NCBI GenBank assembly: GCA_022841745.1
Contig: JALHQW010000043.1
Coordinates: 1 to 64,000, forward strand
Direction of reading: 5' to 3'
From: Saprospiraceae bacterium
GTDB taxonomy: Bacteria; Bacteroidota; Bacteroidia; Chitinophagales; Saprospiraceae
Length of the DNA: 64,000 nucleotides
The position numbers and the translations under genes were made by a program. The notes beneath the pieces were generated by a model. That model was not told the origin of the DNA, did not search any database, and was given only the letters and a program-made list of their open reading frames with translations. Below are positions 27,411 through 35,401 of the stretch, in pieces. Position 1 is the first letter of the stretch. Every line of letters begins with the position of its first letter.

Positions 27411-27956
27411 TTACTCCTGAACGTCCCCTTTCTGGCTTTCGTACCTGCGGATGTATTCTTCCACGATGTCGCCAAGGATGTCCTTAAGGTAGGCTTTTTC
27501 CATGCGGGCGATGATTTTCAGCTTGTTGAGCTTTTCCTTGTCGAAAGTAACGGTAAGGCGACGGGTGCCGGTGATTTGGTCTTCCTCCACAGCTCCCCGC
27601 TCCACGGTGCGGCGGATGAGCATGTCCAAGCCGCCAAGGGGCTTGCGGCGGTGCGCTTGTTGGTGGAAGGGTTGGGCCTTTGTTGCAGCTGTTGCCGCTT
27701 CTCGCTCCTGTATCTGCTCCTCGAAGGACTCTTGCATGGCTTCATGCAACAGCGAGTCGAGGTCGGTAGTGAAGTTCTTGCGGTGGGAGGATTTGGCTGC
27801 GGCAGGCCGGCCTGCGCCGGGGCGCATCTCGTCAGGGTTGGCCCCTTCCAAAAAGGTAGTGCCCTGCCCGCTCTCCTTGTTGTGGTCAATGGAGAACAGG
27901 CTTTCGAGTCCGTCCGTGAATTTCTTTTTGCTCACAATAGTGAAATTAATTGTCAT
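27411..27956 (-). CDS. Ribbon-helix-helix-like partner of orphan ParA
   Basis: A 181-residue protein encoded downstream of parA on the same strand. The C-terminal part RRLTVTFDKEKLNKLKIIAR plus MEKAYLKDILGDIVEEYIRRY has the strand-helix-helix pattern of RHH DNA-binding proteins. The N-terminal two thirds is low-complexity and carries three similar short segments: KKKFTDGLESLF, RKNFTTDLDSLL and RKPLGGLDMLI. These resemble the N-terminal ParA-contacting motif of ParB (RGLDALL); that match is inference. The ATG at 27956 is preferred, because the five codons upstream (MTNDP) are encoded by the adjoining repeat. Confidence 0.7.
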   Translation of the reverse strand: MTINFTIVSKKKFTDGLESLFSIDHNKESGQGTTFLEGANPDEMRPGAGRPAAAKSSHRKNFTTDLDSLLHEAMQESFEEQIQEREAATAATKAQPFHQQAHRRKPLGGLDMLIRRTVERGAVEEDQITGTRRLTVTFDKEKLNKLKIIARMEKAYLKDILGDIVEEYIRRYESQKGDVQE

Positions 27957-28020
27957 TGGGTCGTTGGTCAATTCGCTCTAAAAAAGCTCAAACCCTGACT
28001 GATGACCAATGGCAAATGAC
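27957..28020. repeat. Tandem-word hairpin (CAATGAC type)
   Basis: Left arm ATTGGGTCGTTGGTCAATTC, right arm GATGACCAATGGCAAATGAC. It fills the gap between parA and its partner gene. The same word occurs at 45698-45763. Confidence 0.75.
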
Positions 28021-28025
28021 CTTTT

Positions 28026-28784
28026 CTATTTGCCCGCTTCGATTCTTTCCAATATTTCTTTGCACAGGTTCATATAGTCTTGTGCACCGATGCTGCTCCT
28101 GTTGTAGTTGAAAATGTCCTTCCGCTGCGAAGGCGCCTCTGCCAGAGAAACGTTGTCCCGGATGAGGGTATCGAACACTTTTTCGCCAAAATATTTTTTG
28201 ATGGTGTCCACCACGTCCCGGTTCAAAATCTTCCGGGCATCGTACATAGTGGCAATAACGCCTCCAATTTCGAGGTTTTTGTTCAAACGGAACTTCACTT
28301 TGTCAATTACCTGCTTGATTTTTGCCAAACCCTGCAAGGCGAGGAACTGCGTTTGCAACGGGATATAGACATAATCGCTGGCACCAAGTGCGTTCAAGGT
28401 GAGCAGGCCAAGCGAAGGCGGGCAGTCAATGATGATGAAGTCGTATTCGTCCCGGATGGGTTCAAACAGTTCTTTCAAGATGTATTCCCGACCTGCCTCA
28501 TTGATGAGTTCCATTTCGGCACCAGAAAGATCGAGGGTGGACATCACCACGTCCAGGTTCTCCCTGACGTTGTAGGGTTCCAGTTCTGATTCGCCACGGA
28601 GTGCCTCGTAAATCGTGTTGGTCTGCCGTGGTATGCCCAAGGAGAGCGTCAGGTTTGCTTGCGGATCCAGGTCAATGAGCAACACTTTTTTACCCAGTTC
28701 AACCAATCCTGCACCTATATTTATGGCGCTCGTTGTTTTGCCAACGCCACCTTTGTGATTCAATAGCGAGATGATTTTTCCCAT
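28026..28784 (-). CDS. parA: ParA-family ATPase
   Basis: The 252-residue P-loop ATPase of the ParA/Soj type: deviant Walker A KGGVGKTTSAINIGAGL with the signature lysine, LLIDLDPQANLT (Walker A'), and FIIIDCPPSLGLLTLNAL (Walker B). Such proteins position DNA or protein cargo on the nucleoid. The gene downstream is an RHH-like protein rather than ParB, so this is an orphan partition-type pair whose cargo is unknown. No parS-like site was identified. Confidence 0.95.
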   Translation of the reverse strand: MGKIISLLNHKGGVGKTTSAINIGAGLVELGKKVLLIDLDPQANLTLSLGIPRQTNTIYEALRGESELEPYNVRENLDVVMSTLDLSGAEMELINEAGREYILKELFEPIRDEYDFIIIDCPPSLGLLTLNALGASDYVYIPLQTQFLALQGLAKIKQVIDKVKFRLNKNLEIGGVIATMYDARKILNRDVVDTIKKYFGEKVFDTLIRDNVSLAEAPSQRKDIFNYNRSSIGAQDYMNLCKEILERIEAGK

Positions 28785-28838
28785 ATAGCTCGTTTAACCA
28801 GTTTGCTCCCCGCTTTGTATTTCTCTTGGGAAGCCGGG

Positions 28839-28864
28839 CAAAATTAGCTAAATTTTGCATCCAA
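28839..28864 (-). promoter_or_regulatory. Probable promoter of parA
   Basis: On the minus strand, TTG (28862-28864) followed after 15 bp by TAATTTTG (28839-28846), a full match to TAnnTTTG. It would start transcription about 50 bp before the parA ATG. Confidence 0.5.
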
Positions 28865-29072
28865 CCATGCCGTTTTTTCAACCTAACAAAGTTGGGTATT
28901 AATTGCTTCGCAATAAACGCTCATATTTTCCTGCCTTTTCAGCCTTTCATTCTCGTCCCATCGGAAAAACATGCGCGGCAATGGTTGCCGTTCGCATTGG
29001 AAATTTCACCTTTGCAAAAACCAAACCCCGCCTACACCGTTTAGAGTAGTTCGGGCTTGATTAAAAGCTCGC
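28865..29072. other. Remainder of the parA-ferritin divergent gap
   Basis: No gene is seen. The gap contains one TTGCTTCGCAA word at 28903-28913, outside any coding sequence, and then leads into the inverted-end element upstream of ferritin. Confidence 0.5.
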
Positions 29073-29152
29073 CGTAACTATTTAGCAGGGGGTGTTTTTG
29101 GGAAAAAATTACATTCTTCTTTCCCCCTCCCGCACCTTCCTAAGCAGTTAGG
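29073..29152 (+). repeat. Inverted-end element, copy 2 of 3
   Basis: Left end CCGTAACTATTTAGCAGGGG followed by GTGTTTTTGGGAAAAAA; right end CCCCCTCCCGCACCTTCCTA followed by AGCAGTTAGG. Both ends match the copies at 911-1044 and 54878-54956, in the same orientation. It ends 38 bp before the ferritin ATG. Confidence 0.65.
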
Positions 29153-29190
29153 TTCATCCTATAACACAACATCGAAAAACAAAGAATATC

Positions 29191-29718
29191 ATGATTTCAA
29201 AGAAAATGGAGGAAGCCCTCAATCAACAAATCGAGTTTGAAGGCTATGCCTCGTTCCTCTACCTCAGCATGGCCACTTGGTGCGACAGCCAGGGCCTAAA
29301 AGGCTGCACGGATTTCCTAAAGCGCCAATCTGAAGAAGAGCGGATGCACATGCTCAAGATTTTTGAGTACCTCTCCGACGTGGACGGCTTTGCGCTCACG
29401 CCCGGCATCAAGGAACCGCCACGCAAATGGGAAAAAGTGCAGGAAGTATTCAAGCAGGTCTATGAGCACGAGCAGAAGGTAACGGCCAGCATCAACAAGC
29501 TCATCACCCTTGCCAACAAAGAGAACGACTACGCCACACAGCACTTCCTTCAGTGGTACGTCAATGAGCAGCGGGAAGAAGAAGCCCTCATGCGCACCGT
29601 GCTCGACCGCATCCGGCTCATTGGCGAAGGCCCACAAAGCCTCTATTTCATAGACAAGGAAATGGACGCCCTCAACCAAGCCGCCGTTGCCGCCGAGGCC
29701 GCAGGTGGGGAGGCATAA
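29191..29718 (+). CDS. ftnA: Ferritin (non-haem)
   Basis: An iron-storage protein forming a 24-mer shell with ferroxidase centres. The 175 residues form the four-helix bundle: MISKKMEEALNQQIEFEGYA with the first Glu ligand, KRQSEEERMHMLKIFEYLSD (ExxH motif), EHEQKVTASINKL and FLQWYVNEQREEEALMRTVL. A Fur repressor is encoded at 58062 but no Fur box could be confirmed upstream; the inverted-end element occupies the leader instead. Confidence 0.96.
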   Translation: MISKKMEEALNQQIEFEGYASFLYLSMATWCDSQGLKGCTDFLKRQSEEERMHMLKIFEYLSDVDGFALTPGIKEPPRKWEKVQEVFKQVYEHEQKVTASINKLITLANKENDYATQHFLQWYVNEQREEEALMRTVLDRIRLIGEGPQSLYFIDKEMDALNQAAVAAEAAGGEA

Positions 29719-29720
29719 AT

Positions 29721-29778
29721 TAGAAATTGGGAAATTGAGAAATTACGAGACTCATTGAATTTCTCAATTTCCCACTCC
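29721..29778. repeat. Tandem-word hairpin (GAAATTG type)
   Basis: Left arm TTAGAAATTGGGAAATTGAG, right arm TTGAATTTCTCAATTTCCCA. It fills the gap between ferritin and the next gene and uses the same word as 2261-2333. Confidence 0.8.
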
Positions 29779-29787
29779 CCCGTTGCT

Positions 29788-30384
29788 ATGACCAATATCT
29801 GGGATTTTTTCAAGGATTTTTTCAAGGAAGCGGAGGAAAGCTCCCCTTCCAAGCCCATTTTCAATGAAATATTGGCACGCAGTGAGCAAGAAAAAGCAGC
29901 CTTCGAAAACTGGAAAGGCAGCCTCCCTTGCCGTCGGTTTTTCGACCTGCTTGCTGCGCAATACGCCATTTACCAGTCCAACCCGGCAGGCATTGACCCA
30001 GCTGTCACTTTCCTTCAATCGGATTCCTCCAAGGGCTTTGCACTCCACTTTGACCGCCTCGACTTCAACAGGCAGGATGCCTCTCATTTCTTTGATTTGC
30101 TAAAGGAAAAAATGCTCGCTGTGTCCTATCGCCCCGAACTCTCCAATGTGCGTTCCTGGTCAGAAAAAGATTGGGTGCAGACCGTAGAACGGCATTATTT
30201 GAAACCCAAGAAGAGCTGGGAGGAAGGCAAGGTGATTGACCAATTGTTTGGCAATATCACCATTGAACTCACCCTGCGAAACGACCGACCCCAACTGATT
30301 ACCTTCCGTGCTACGGGCTACTCCGACCGCCTCTATGCCCAAGCCCTCGGCTTCCACGATCTAATGCAAGCTATCCAAGCCTAA
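29788..30384 (+). CDS. Conserved-looking soluble protein of unknown function
   Basis: 198 residues from the ATG at 29788; the open frame continues 11 codons upstream into the repeat. No signal peptide and no recognised domain. The N-terminal half is acidic and helical (WDFFKDFFKEAEES). The C-terminal half has a beta-rich region with ELTLRNDRPQLITFRATGYS. It sits between ferritin and lgt, all on the plus strand, but neither neighbour gives a functional clue. Confidence 0.6.
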   Translation: MTNIWDFFKDFFKEAEESSPSKPIFNEILARSEQEKAAFENWKGSLPCRRFFDLLAAQYAIYQSNPAGIDPAVTFLQSDSSKGFALHFDRLDFNRQDASHFFDLLKEKMLAVSYRPELSNVRSWSEKDWVQTVERHYLKPKKSWEEGKVIDQLFGNITIELTLRNDRPQLITFRATGYSDRLYAQALGFHDLMQAIQA

Positions 30385-30388
30385 GTTT

Positions 30389-30415
30389 TTGTTCCAAAAA
30401 AGCCAACTATCTTTG
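30389..30415 (+). promoter_or_regulatory. Bacteroidota-type promoter of lgt
   Basis: TTG at 30389-30391, a 16-bp spacer, and TATCTTTG at 30408-30415. Transcription would start near 30421, so the tandem-word hairpin at 30425-30488 would be the first thing transcribed in the lgt leader. Confidence 0.6.
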
Positions 30416-30424
30416 CCACGAGCA

Positions 30425-30488
30425 GGCTATTTATTTAGCAATCGGCTATTGGACTCGGCCAATAACCAATAGCTAAATACAAATAGCC
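30425..30488. repeat. Tandem-word hairpin (CAATAGC type)
   Basis: Left arm GGCTATTTATTTAGCAATCG and GCTATTGG; right arm CCAATAACCAATAGCTAAAT and ACAAATAGCC; a six-base loop. It lies in the lgt leader, just after the predicted transcription start. Confidence 0.85.
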
Positions 30489-30504
30489 AATTAAACAAGC
30501 ACTG

Positions 30505-31659
30505 ATGTACCCGGACCTTTCCTACCTCTTCCACGACCTCTTCGGCACGCAGCCAGATAACTGGACCTCCATCTTCAAAACCTTCGGGGTCTTGCTCGTG
30601 GTGTCCATCCTTGCGGCAGCGCTTTTCTTTTACCTCGAACTCAAGCGCAAGGCGCAAGAGGGCATCTACCAAGCTACCAATGTGAAGACCTTAGAAGGCG
30701 AACCTGCCACGCCTTGGGATATTGCTTCCAATGCCATTTTCGGCTTTCTGATAGGCTTCAAGTTCGTTTATATTTTCCAGCATTTCGCCGATTTCCAAAA
30801 AGATGCCGCCGATGTACTGCTCTCCATGAAAGGCAACTGGCTGGCTGGCATAGCGGGTGCTGCCTTGTTCGGTGCCATGCGTTGGTGGGAGCGGAAGAAG
30901 CAAGCTTTGCCCAAGCCCAAAGAGGTCATCACACAGGTCTATCCGCACGACCGAATCGGTGACCTGACCATTATTGCTGCCATCACGGGTATTCTTGGAG
31001 CTAAGGTTTTTGCCATCCTCGAAGAGCCTTCCGGTTTTTTTGAAGACCCCATTGGCACCTTTTTCTCGGGCAGTGGCTTGGCCATTTACGGCGGGCTGAT
31101 TGGCGGCTACCTCGGCGTCACTTGGTACATGCGCAAGCACAAGATACCGTTCTGGCCGACTGCCGATGCTGTGGCACCGGCACTCATCATTTCCTATGGT
31201 ATGGGTCGCATCGGCTGCCAGCTTTCAGGCGATGGCGACTGGGGCATTGATGCTGCTGCGCAACCAAGCTGGTGGTTTTTGCCCGATTGGTTCTGGGCCT
31301 ACGACTACCCGCACAACGTGAACAAGGCGGGCATCCCCATTGAGGGCTGCAATTGGCTGCACTGTACCCGGTTGGCCAACCCAGTTTACCCAACGCCATT
31401 GTATGAAGTGATTGCCTCGTTTGCCATTGGCGGCTTCCTTTGGGCCATCCGCAAGCGGGTGAAAGTACCGGGCATGATTTTTTTCATCTACCTGATCCTC
31501 AATGGCTTCGAGCGGTTTTGGATTGAAAAAATCAGGGTGAACGAGGTCTATGAGTCGCTGCCCTTCCAACCCACCCAGGCCGAAATTATCGCCGTGATTT
31601 TGTTCTTCATCGGCATTGCTGGCGCAATTTGGCGGAAGCGAACTTATGCTAATGTGTGA
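30505..31659 (+). CDS. lgt: Prolipoprotein diacylglyceryl transferase
   Basis: Transfers diacylglycerol from phosphatidylglycerol to the lipobox cysteine of prelipoproteins. The 384 residues make it longer than the proteobacterial enzyme, as usual in Bacteroidota. About seven membrane segments are visible. The signature region reads SYGMGRIGCQLSGDGDWG, in place of GRxGNFxNxE, and PTPLYEVIASFAIGGFLWAI is the C-terminal conserved part. Several lipoproteins in this window would be its substrates (16350, 18444, 44039, 55101). Confidence 0.93.
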   Translation: MYPDLSYLFHDLFGTQPDNWTSIFKTFGVLLVVSILAAALFFYLELKRKAQEGIYQATNVKTLEGEPATPWDIASNAIFGFLIGFKFVYIFQHFADFQKDAADVLLSMKGNWLAGIAGAALFGAMRWWERKKQALPKPKEVITQVYPHDRIGDLTIIAAITGILGAKVFAILEEPSGFFEDPIGTFFSGSGLAIYGGLIGGYLGVTWYMRKHKIPFWPTADAVAPALIISYGMGRIGCQLSGDGDWGIDAAAQPSWWFLPDWFWAYDYPHNVNKAGIPIEGCNWLHCTRLANPVYPTPLYEVIASFAIGGFLWAIRKRVKVPGMIFFIYLILNGFERFWIEKIRVNEVYESLPFQPTQAEIIAVILFFIGIAGAIWRKRTYANV

Positions 31660-31696
31660 TGCAATCGTAAATTCAAAATCGTAAACCTACTCGCCT

Positions 31697-32494
31697 ATGC
31701 CGACTTCCACCGTCCAGAACCTGCAAGCCAAGCTCGATGCCTTTGCCCGCCTGCTCCAAATCATGGACGACCTGCGGGAAAAATGCCCTTGGGACCGCAA
31801 GCAAACCTTCCAGACCCTGCGCAACCTGACCATTGAGGAAACCTACGAACTGGCCGACGCCATCCTCGACGACGACCTCAAGGGCATCAAGGAAGAAATC
31901 GGCGACATCATGCTCCACATGGTTTTCTATGCAAAAATTGCGGAGGAAAAACAGTCCTGGGACATGGCCGACGCCCTCCATGCCATCAGCGACAAGCTGA
32001 TGCAGCGCCACCCGCACGTCTATGGCAACACCCAAGTGGCAGATGAAGAGGAAGTGAAGCGCAACTGGGAAAAACTCAAATTGCAAAGCGGCAAGAAATC
32101 GCTCTTGGAAGGCGTACCCACCTCCCTACCCGCCCTCGTGAAGGCCTGGCGGATGCAGCAGAAAACCGCCCAAGTCGGCTTTGAATGGGAAACGACGGAG
32201 CAGGTTTGGGACAAGGTACAAGAGGAAATAGGCGAGCTGCGGGAGGCAGTGGAAGGCGATTTTTCGCAAGAAAAAAAGGAGGAAGAGTTCGGCGACGTGA
32301 TGTTCGCCCTTGTCAACTACGCCCGCTTCCTGCACATAGAACCAGAAACGGCGCTGGAACGGGTGAACCGCAAGTTCAAGGCCCGGTTCGAGTACATAGA
32401 GGCGAATGCGCCCAAGCCGCTGGAGGAAATGACGCTGGGGGAAATGGACAGGTTATGGGATGAGGCGAAGGTGAAGTTGGCCTCAAAGGGGTAA
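31697..32494 (+). CDS. mazG: Nucleoside triphosphate pyrophosphohydrolase MazG
   Basis: Hydrolyses NTPs to NMP and pyrophosphate and limits aberrant nucleotides. The 265 residues contain two MazG helical domains. The first shows REKCPWDRKQTFQTLRNLTI, then EETYELADAI and the metal-binding KEEIGDIMLHMVFYA. The second shows KVQEEIGELREAVEGD and EEEFGDVMFALVNYARFL. It is 37 bp after lgt. Confidence 0.95.
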   Translation: MPTSTVQNLQAKLDAFARLLQIMDDLREKCPWDRKQTFQTLRNLTIEETYELADAILDDDLKGIKEEIGDIMLHMVFYAKIAEEKQSWDMADALHAISDKLMQRHPHVYGNTQVADEEEVKRNWEKLKLQSGKKSLLEGVPTSLPALVKAWRMQQKTAQVGFEWETTEQVWDKVQEEIGELREAVEGDFSQEKKEEEFGDVMFALVNYARFLHIEPETALERVNRKFKARFEYIEANAPKPLEEMTLGEMDRLWDEAKVKLASKG

Positions 32495-32513
32495 ACAGTT
32501 TGACAGTTGACAG

Positions 32514-32544
32514 TTGGCAATCAAGGTCTGAACACTTATATTTG
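32514..32544 (+). promoter_or_regulatory. Bacteroidota-type promoter of the small-protein/HNH pair
   Basis: TTG at 32514-32516, a 20-bp spacer, and TATATTTG at 32537-32544, a full -7 consensus match, 18 bp before the ATG of the small gene. The -33 element lies within a CAGTTGACAGTTGGC tandem tract. Confidence 0.55.
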
Positions 32545-32562
32545 TCGTAAAATCAATTGCTT

Positions 32563-32799
32563 ATGGCCGTAACTGAAGTCTTCGATGATGTGGCTGGGAT
32601 GCTTGCCCAAATGGATCCTGCAAAAATCGTAGCCTTAAAAGCCCCAAAAACGATGGCCAAGAGAGTGGAAGTTTTAGTTGATAAAAAAAAGGAAGGTGTC
32701 ATTTCAATCGAAGAAGCCACTGAATTGGAACGCTATCTTGCGTTGGATTTACTAATCAATCTTGCTAAGGCACGTGCCCACAGACTCCTTGCCGCATGA
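32563..32799 (+). CDS. Small protein of unknown function paired with HNH nuclease
   Basis: A 78-residue acidic/helical protein without signal peptide. The C-terminal half (ISIEEATELERYLALDLLIN, LAKARAHRLLAA) suggests a long amphipathic helix. Its stop codon overlaps the start of the HNH gene (ATGA at 32796-32799), so the two are translationally coupled. That arrangement recalls small partner or antitoxin-like proteins of nucleases, but no family can be named. Confidence 0.7.
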   Translation: MAVTEVFDDVAGMLAQMDPAKIVALKAPKTMAKRVEVLVDKKKEGVISIEEATELERYLALDLLINLAKARAHRLLAA

Positions 32800-33206
32800 G
32801 TCGCCAACTTTCTATATCACTTCGTAATTTGGTGGCAAAGAGGGCTGAATACCGATGCGAGTATTGCCGTTTGCACGAAAGCGACTCTTTCCTGCCGTTT
32901 GAAATTGACCACATTATCAGCCTTAAACATGGAGGTGGGAACGAACTGGAAAACCTTGCCTATTGCTGCCCGCATTGCAATCAATACAAAGGCACAGATT
33001 TAACAACATTTCTTTCAAGCTACATTGATATTCAGGCAACCTTTAACCCAAGGCTCGACAAATGGGAGGCTAATTTTAAAGGTGAGGAAGGTGAGATTTT
33101 GGCCAAAACAAGAACGGCTGCGGCTACCATTAAGCTTCTAAGATTCAATGAACCTGACAGGTTGATTTTAAGAAAGCTGCTTTTTGAAATTGGACGATAT
33201 CCCTAA
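32796..33206 (+). CDS. HNH endonuclease
   Basis: A 136-residue protein with a complete HNH/zinc module: CEYCRLHE (CxxC), IDHIISLKHGGGNELENLAY (D-H, H, N) and CCPHCNQYKGTD (CxxCN-x-x-K). No extra DNA-recognition domain is present beyond about 40 flanking residues on each side. It is coupled to the small upstream gene and its 3' end overlaps the convergent YpdA-like gene by 39 bp. Confidence 0.88.
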   Translation: MSRQLSISLRNLVAKRAEYRCEYCRLHESDSFLPFEIDHIISLKHGGGNELENLAYCCPHCNQYKGTDLTTFLSSYIDIQATFNPRLDKWEANFKGEEGEILAKTRTAAATIKLLRFNEPDRLILRKLLFEIGRYP

Positions 33207-34178
33207 CTTTGAAACAATTACCTCCCCATGATGCCTCGTATTCTCTATGAACAACTTGCTCGTATCCAGCCCCGCCTGCGCCACGCCCGCCAAGTAAACG
33301 CCCGGCAGGTTTGATTCAAAAGTTTCGGGATTCATCACGGGGGTGCGCTGCTCGTCGGCGTTGAATTTGATGCCCAATTTTTCCAAAAAAACAAAGTCTG
33401 GCTGGTAGCCCGTCATGGCCAATACGAAGTCGTTTTCGAGCGTGACTTCGCCTGCTGGCGTGGTAAGCACAACCTGCTGCGGTCGGATTTCCTTCACCGT
33501 AGAGTTGAAAAAAGCCCGGATGCTGCCCTCTTTGATGCGGTTCTCGATATTGGGCCGAATCCAGTATTTCACTTTTTCGTAAATGCCGCCCTCCCGGATG
33601 CACATCGTCACTTCAGCACCCTTGTAGTAAGTTTCCAAGGCCACATCGCAGGCGGAGTTGGCGGCACCGACCACCAGTACCCGCTGCCCAACATAAGGGT
33701 GTGCCTCATCGTAGAAATGCTTCACCTTCGGCAAATCCTCGCCTGGCACGTCCATCATGCGGGGGATGTCGTAGAAGCCCGTGGCGATGGCCACATGGCG
33801 GGCAGGGTAGTTACCTTTCGTGGTTTTTACTTCGTAAATGCCCTCTGTATTGCGCTCCATGCCCAGCACGGGTTCGTAGAGTTTGACCTTCAATTGATGG
33901 CTTTCGAGCAGCCGTCGGTAATACTCTAATGCCTCCCGCCGGGTTGGCTTGTCCAGGTGGGAGATGAAGGGCACCCCGCCTATTTCGAGGTTGAGGGAGG
34001 TGGAAAAGAAGGTCATATTGGCAGGAAACCGGAAGATGGAGTTCACCAGCACGCCTTTTTCGATGACGAGGTAACTGAGCCGGGCCTTCTCAGCCTCGAT
34101 GGCAATGGCAAGCCCCGTGGGGCCCCCTCCGATGATGATGAGGTCGAGGGGAGTGGGAAGGCTTGGCAGGTCTTGCAT
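33168..34178 (-). CDS. YpdA-like FAD/NAD(P)-dependent thiol-disulfide reductase
   Basis: A 336-residue flavoprotein of the bacillithiol-disulfide reductase-like family. LDLIIIGGGPTGLAIAIEA is the FAD-binding GxGxxG; RVLVVGAANSACDVALETY is the NAD(P)-binding motif; DFVLAMTGYQPDF and the C-terminal GVYLAGVAQAGLDTSKLFIE complete the family pattern. The thiol substrate is not determined. The ATG at 34178 is preferred to an upstream TTG. It follows the barrel gene with a 14-bp gap, and its 3' end overlaps the convergent HNH gene. Confidence 0.88.
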   Translation of the reverse strand: MQDLPSLPTPLDLIIIGGGPTGLAIAIEAEKARLSYLVIEKGVLVNSIFRFPANMTFFSTSLNLEIGGVPFISHLDKPTRREALEYYRRLLESHQLKVKLYEPVLGMERNTEGIYEVKTTKGNYPARHVAIATGFYDIPRMMDVPGEDLPKVKHFYDEAHPYVGQRVLVVGAANSACDVALETYYKGAEVTMCIREGGIYEKVKYWIRPNIENRIKEGSIRAFFNSTVKEIRPQQVVLTTPAGEVTLENDFVLAMTGYQPDFVFLEKLGIKFNADEQRTPVMNPETFESNLPGVYLAGVAQAGLDTSKLFIENTRHHGEVIVSKLGISSNFKKQLS

Positions 34179-34192
34179 ATTGCGGAGCAAAA

Positions 34193-35074
34193 TCAGAATG
34201 AAAACCCGACGGAGGCTTGGATGGAGACGTTGCGGTCATCGTCATCCCGCTCGATGAATGCGTTGTTTTCACCCAAAGCAGACAGTGACACGTCGGCCTT
34301 TGAATTGGTGACGTCACGCAAGCCGTAATTGATGCGCCCAGAGACGTAAAGGGTTCTGCTCAGGTAAAACGAGATGCCCCCAACAAGCCCGTAGTCAAAG
34401 CCACGGTAAAGTCTTTCCCTGTCTTCCAAGAAATCGTAATACGCCCCGGCGGTCTGTGGGTAAGGGACGTTTTCGTTCTTGATTTTGATGGTGGAGGCGG
34501 GGTCGCCGAACCTTCTTTCACCCGGCTCATTGGAGATAAAATTGAAATCAAGTTCGTGGTTAATTGTGTTGGGATCGGTAGGTGCCTCATTCTCATCCTT
34601 TAGCTCGCTCATTTGGATATTCCCAAACCCAGTGGAGGTGACCATGATGCCGGCACTAATACCGCCATAAATCTCAATCTTGCTGACGGGTTTTACATAA
34701 AACAGAATGGGCAAATCTATATAGGAGTTGTTGATGTTCAACTCTTGCGTACGAAACCCGGTGGTGCGCACGATTTCATTGTCGGTTGTCAGGAAGTTGT
34801 AATAGGAATCGCCCTTGAAGCTGCGCCTTGAGCCTTTCTGACTGTACATCAGCTCGCCCCGCAGCCCCATCAAGTCGGTCATCTCCCAAGCGAAGGTAGC
34901 GCCGAAATGGAATCCAACATTACGGTCAAACGTCTCGGAAACATTGTCGCCCTCTTCGGCATCGCCTTTGAATTGGTTAAAGTTGAGGCCGGTCTTGAAA
35001 CCAAAACTGAAGTCTTGGGCGCTGGCAAAACTGGCGAATGTGAGGATAGAACATAGCAATAAAAGTCGGGACAT
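34193..35074 (-). CDS. PorT-like outer-membrane beta-barrel protein
   Basis: 293 residues from the ATG at 35074, with a signal peptide LLLLCSILTFASFASAQ. The mature part shows alternating strands typical of Bacteroidota outer-membrane barrels (FSFGFKTGLNFNQFKG, YIDLPILFYVKPVSKIEIYG, YVSGRINYGLRDV) and the C-terminal VSIQASVGFSF with the final aromatic residue. The open frame runs 56 codons further upstream without features. It is co-directional with, and 14 bp upstream of, the YpdA-like gene. Confidence 0.88.
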   Translation of the reverse strand: MSRLLLLCSILTFASFASAQDFSFGFKTGLNFNQFKGDAEEGDNVSETFDRNVGFHFGATFAWEMTDLMGLRGELMYSQKGSRRSFKGDSYYNFLTTDNEIVRTTGFRTQELNINNSYIDLPILFYVKPVSKIEIYGGISAGIMVTSTGFGNIQMSELKDENEAPTDPNTINHELDFNFISNEPGERRFGDPASTIKIKNENVPYPQTAGAYYDFLEDRERLYRGFDYGLVGGISFYLSRTLYVSGRINYGLRDVTNSKADVSLSALGENNAFIERDDDDRNVSIQASVGFSF

Positions 35075-35401
35075 TGGTACAAGATTTTGGTTGAAATGAT
35101 TTTGCGCCGCAAGATAGTGGATTTGGGATTTTGGGTGGTCAAGGTATGAAACAATCATCCTGCCCTCGGCAAAAAAGGAGGCTCTCCGTCTGATTTGCGT
35201 TGTACAGCTACCCTTATTTTTTCGATGCCCCAAAACTGGCAAGGGCTTATCTTTGCGCCTCGTTTTTCAAAAGTTCAAATCTGCAGGATAAAGGCGGGGC
35301 AATCTTATATCGTATTTCTCAATTCTTAAATCAAGCGTCCACGATACGAGAAAGTAAAACCCCAAACCATCCAGCAGCCTTTGGCAAAAAAAAGATTCAA
35401 A
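35075..35401. other. Divergent gap between barrel gene and asd
   Basis: No gene is seen. A TATCTTTG box at 35248-35255 on the plus strand is a likely -7 element for asd, giving a leader of about 140 nt. No matching -33 TTG at the expected distance is obvious. Confidence 0.45.
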
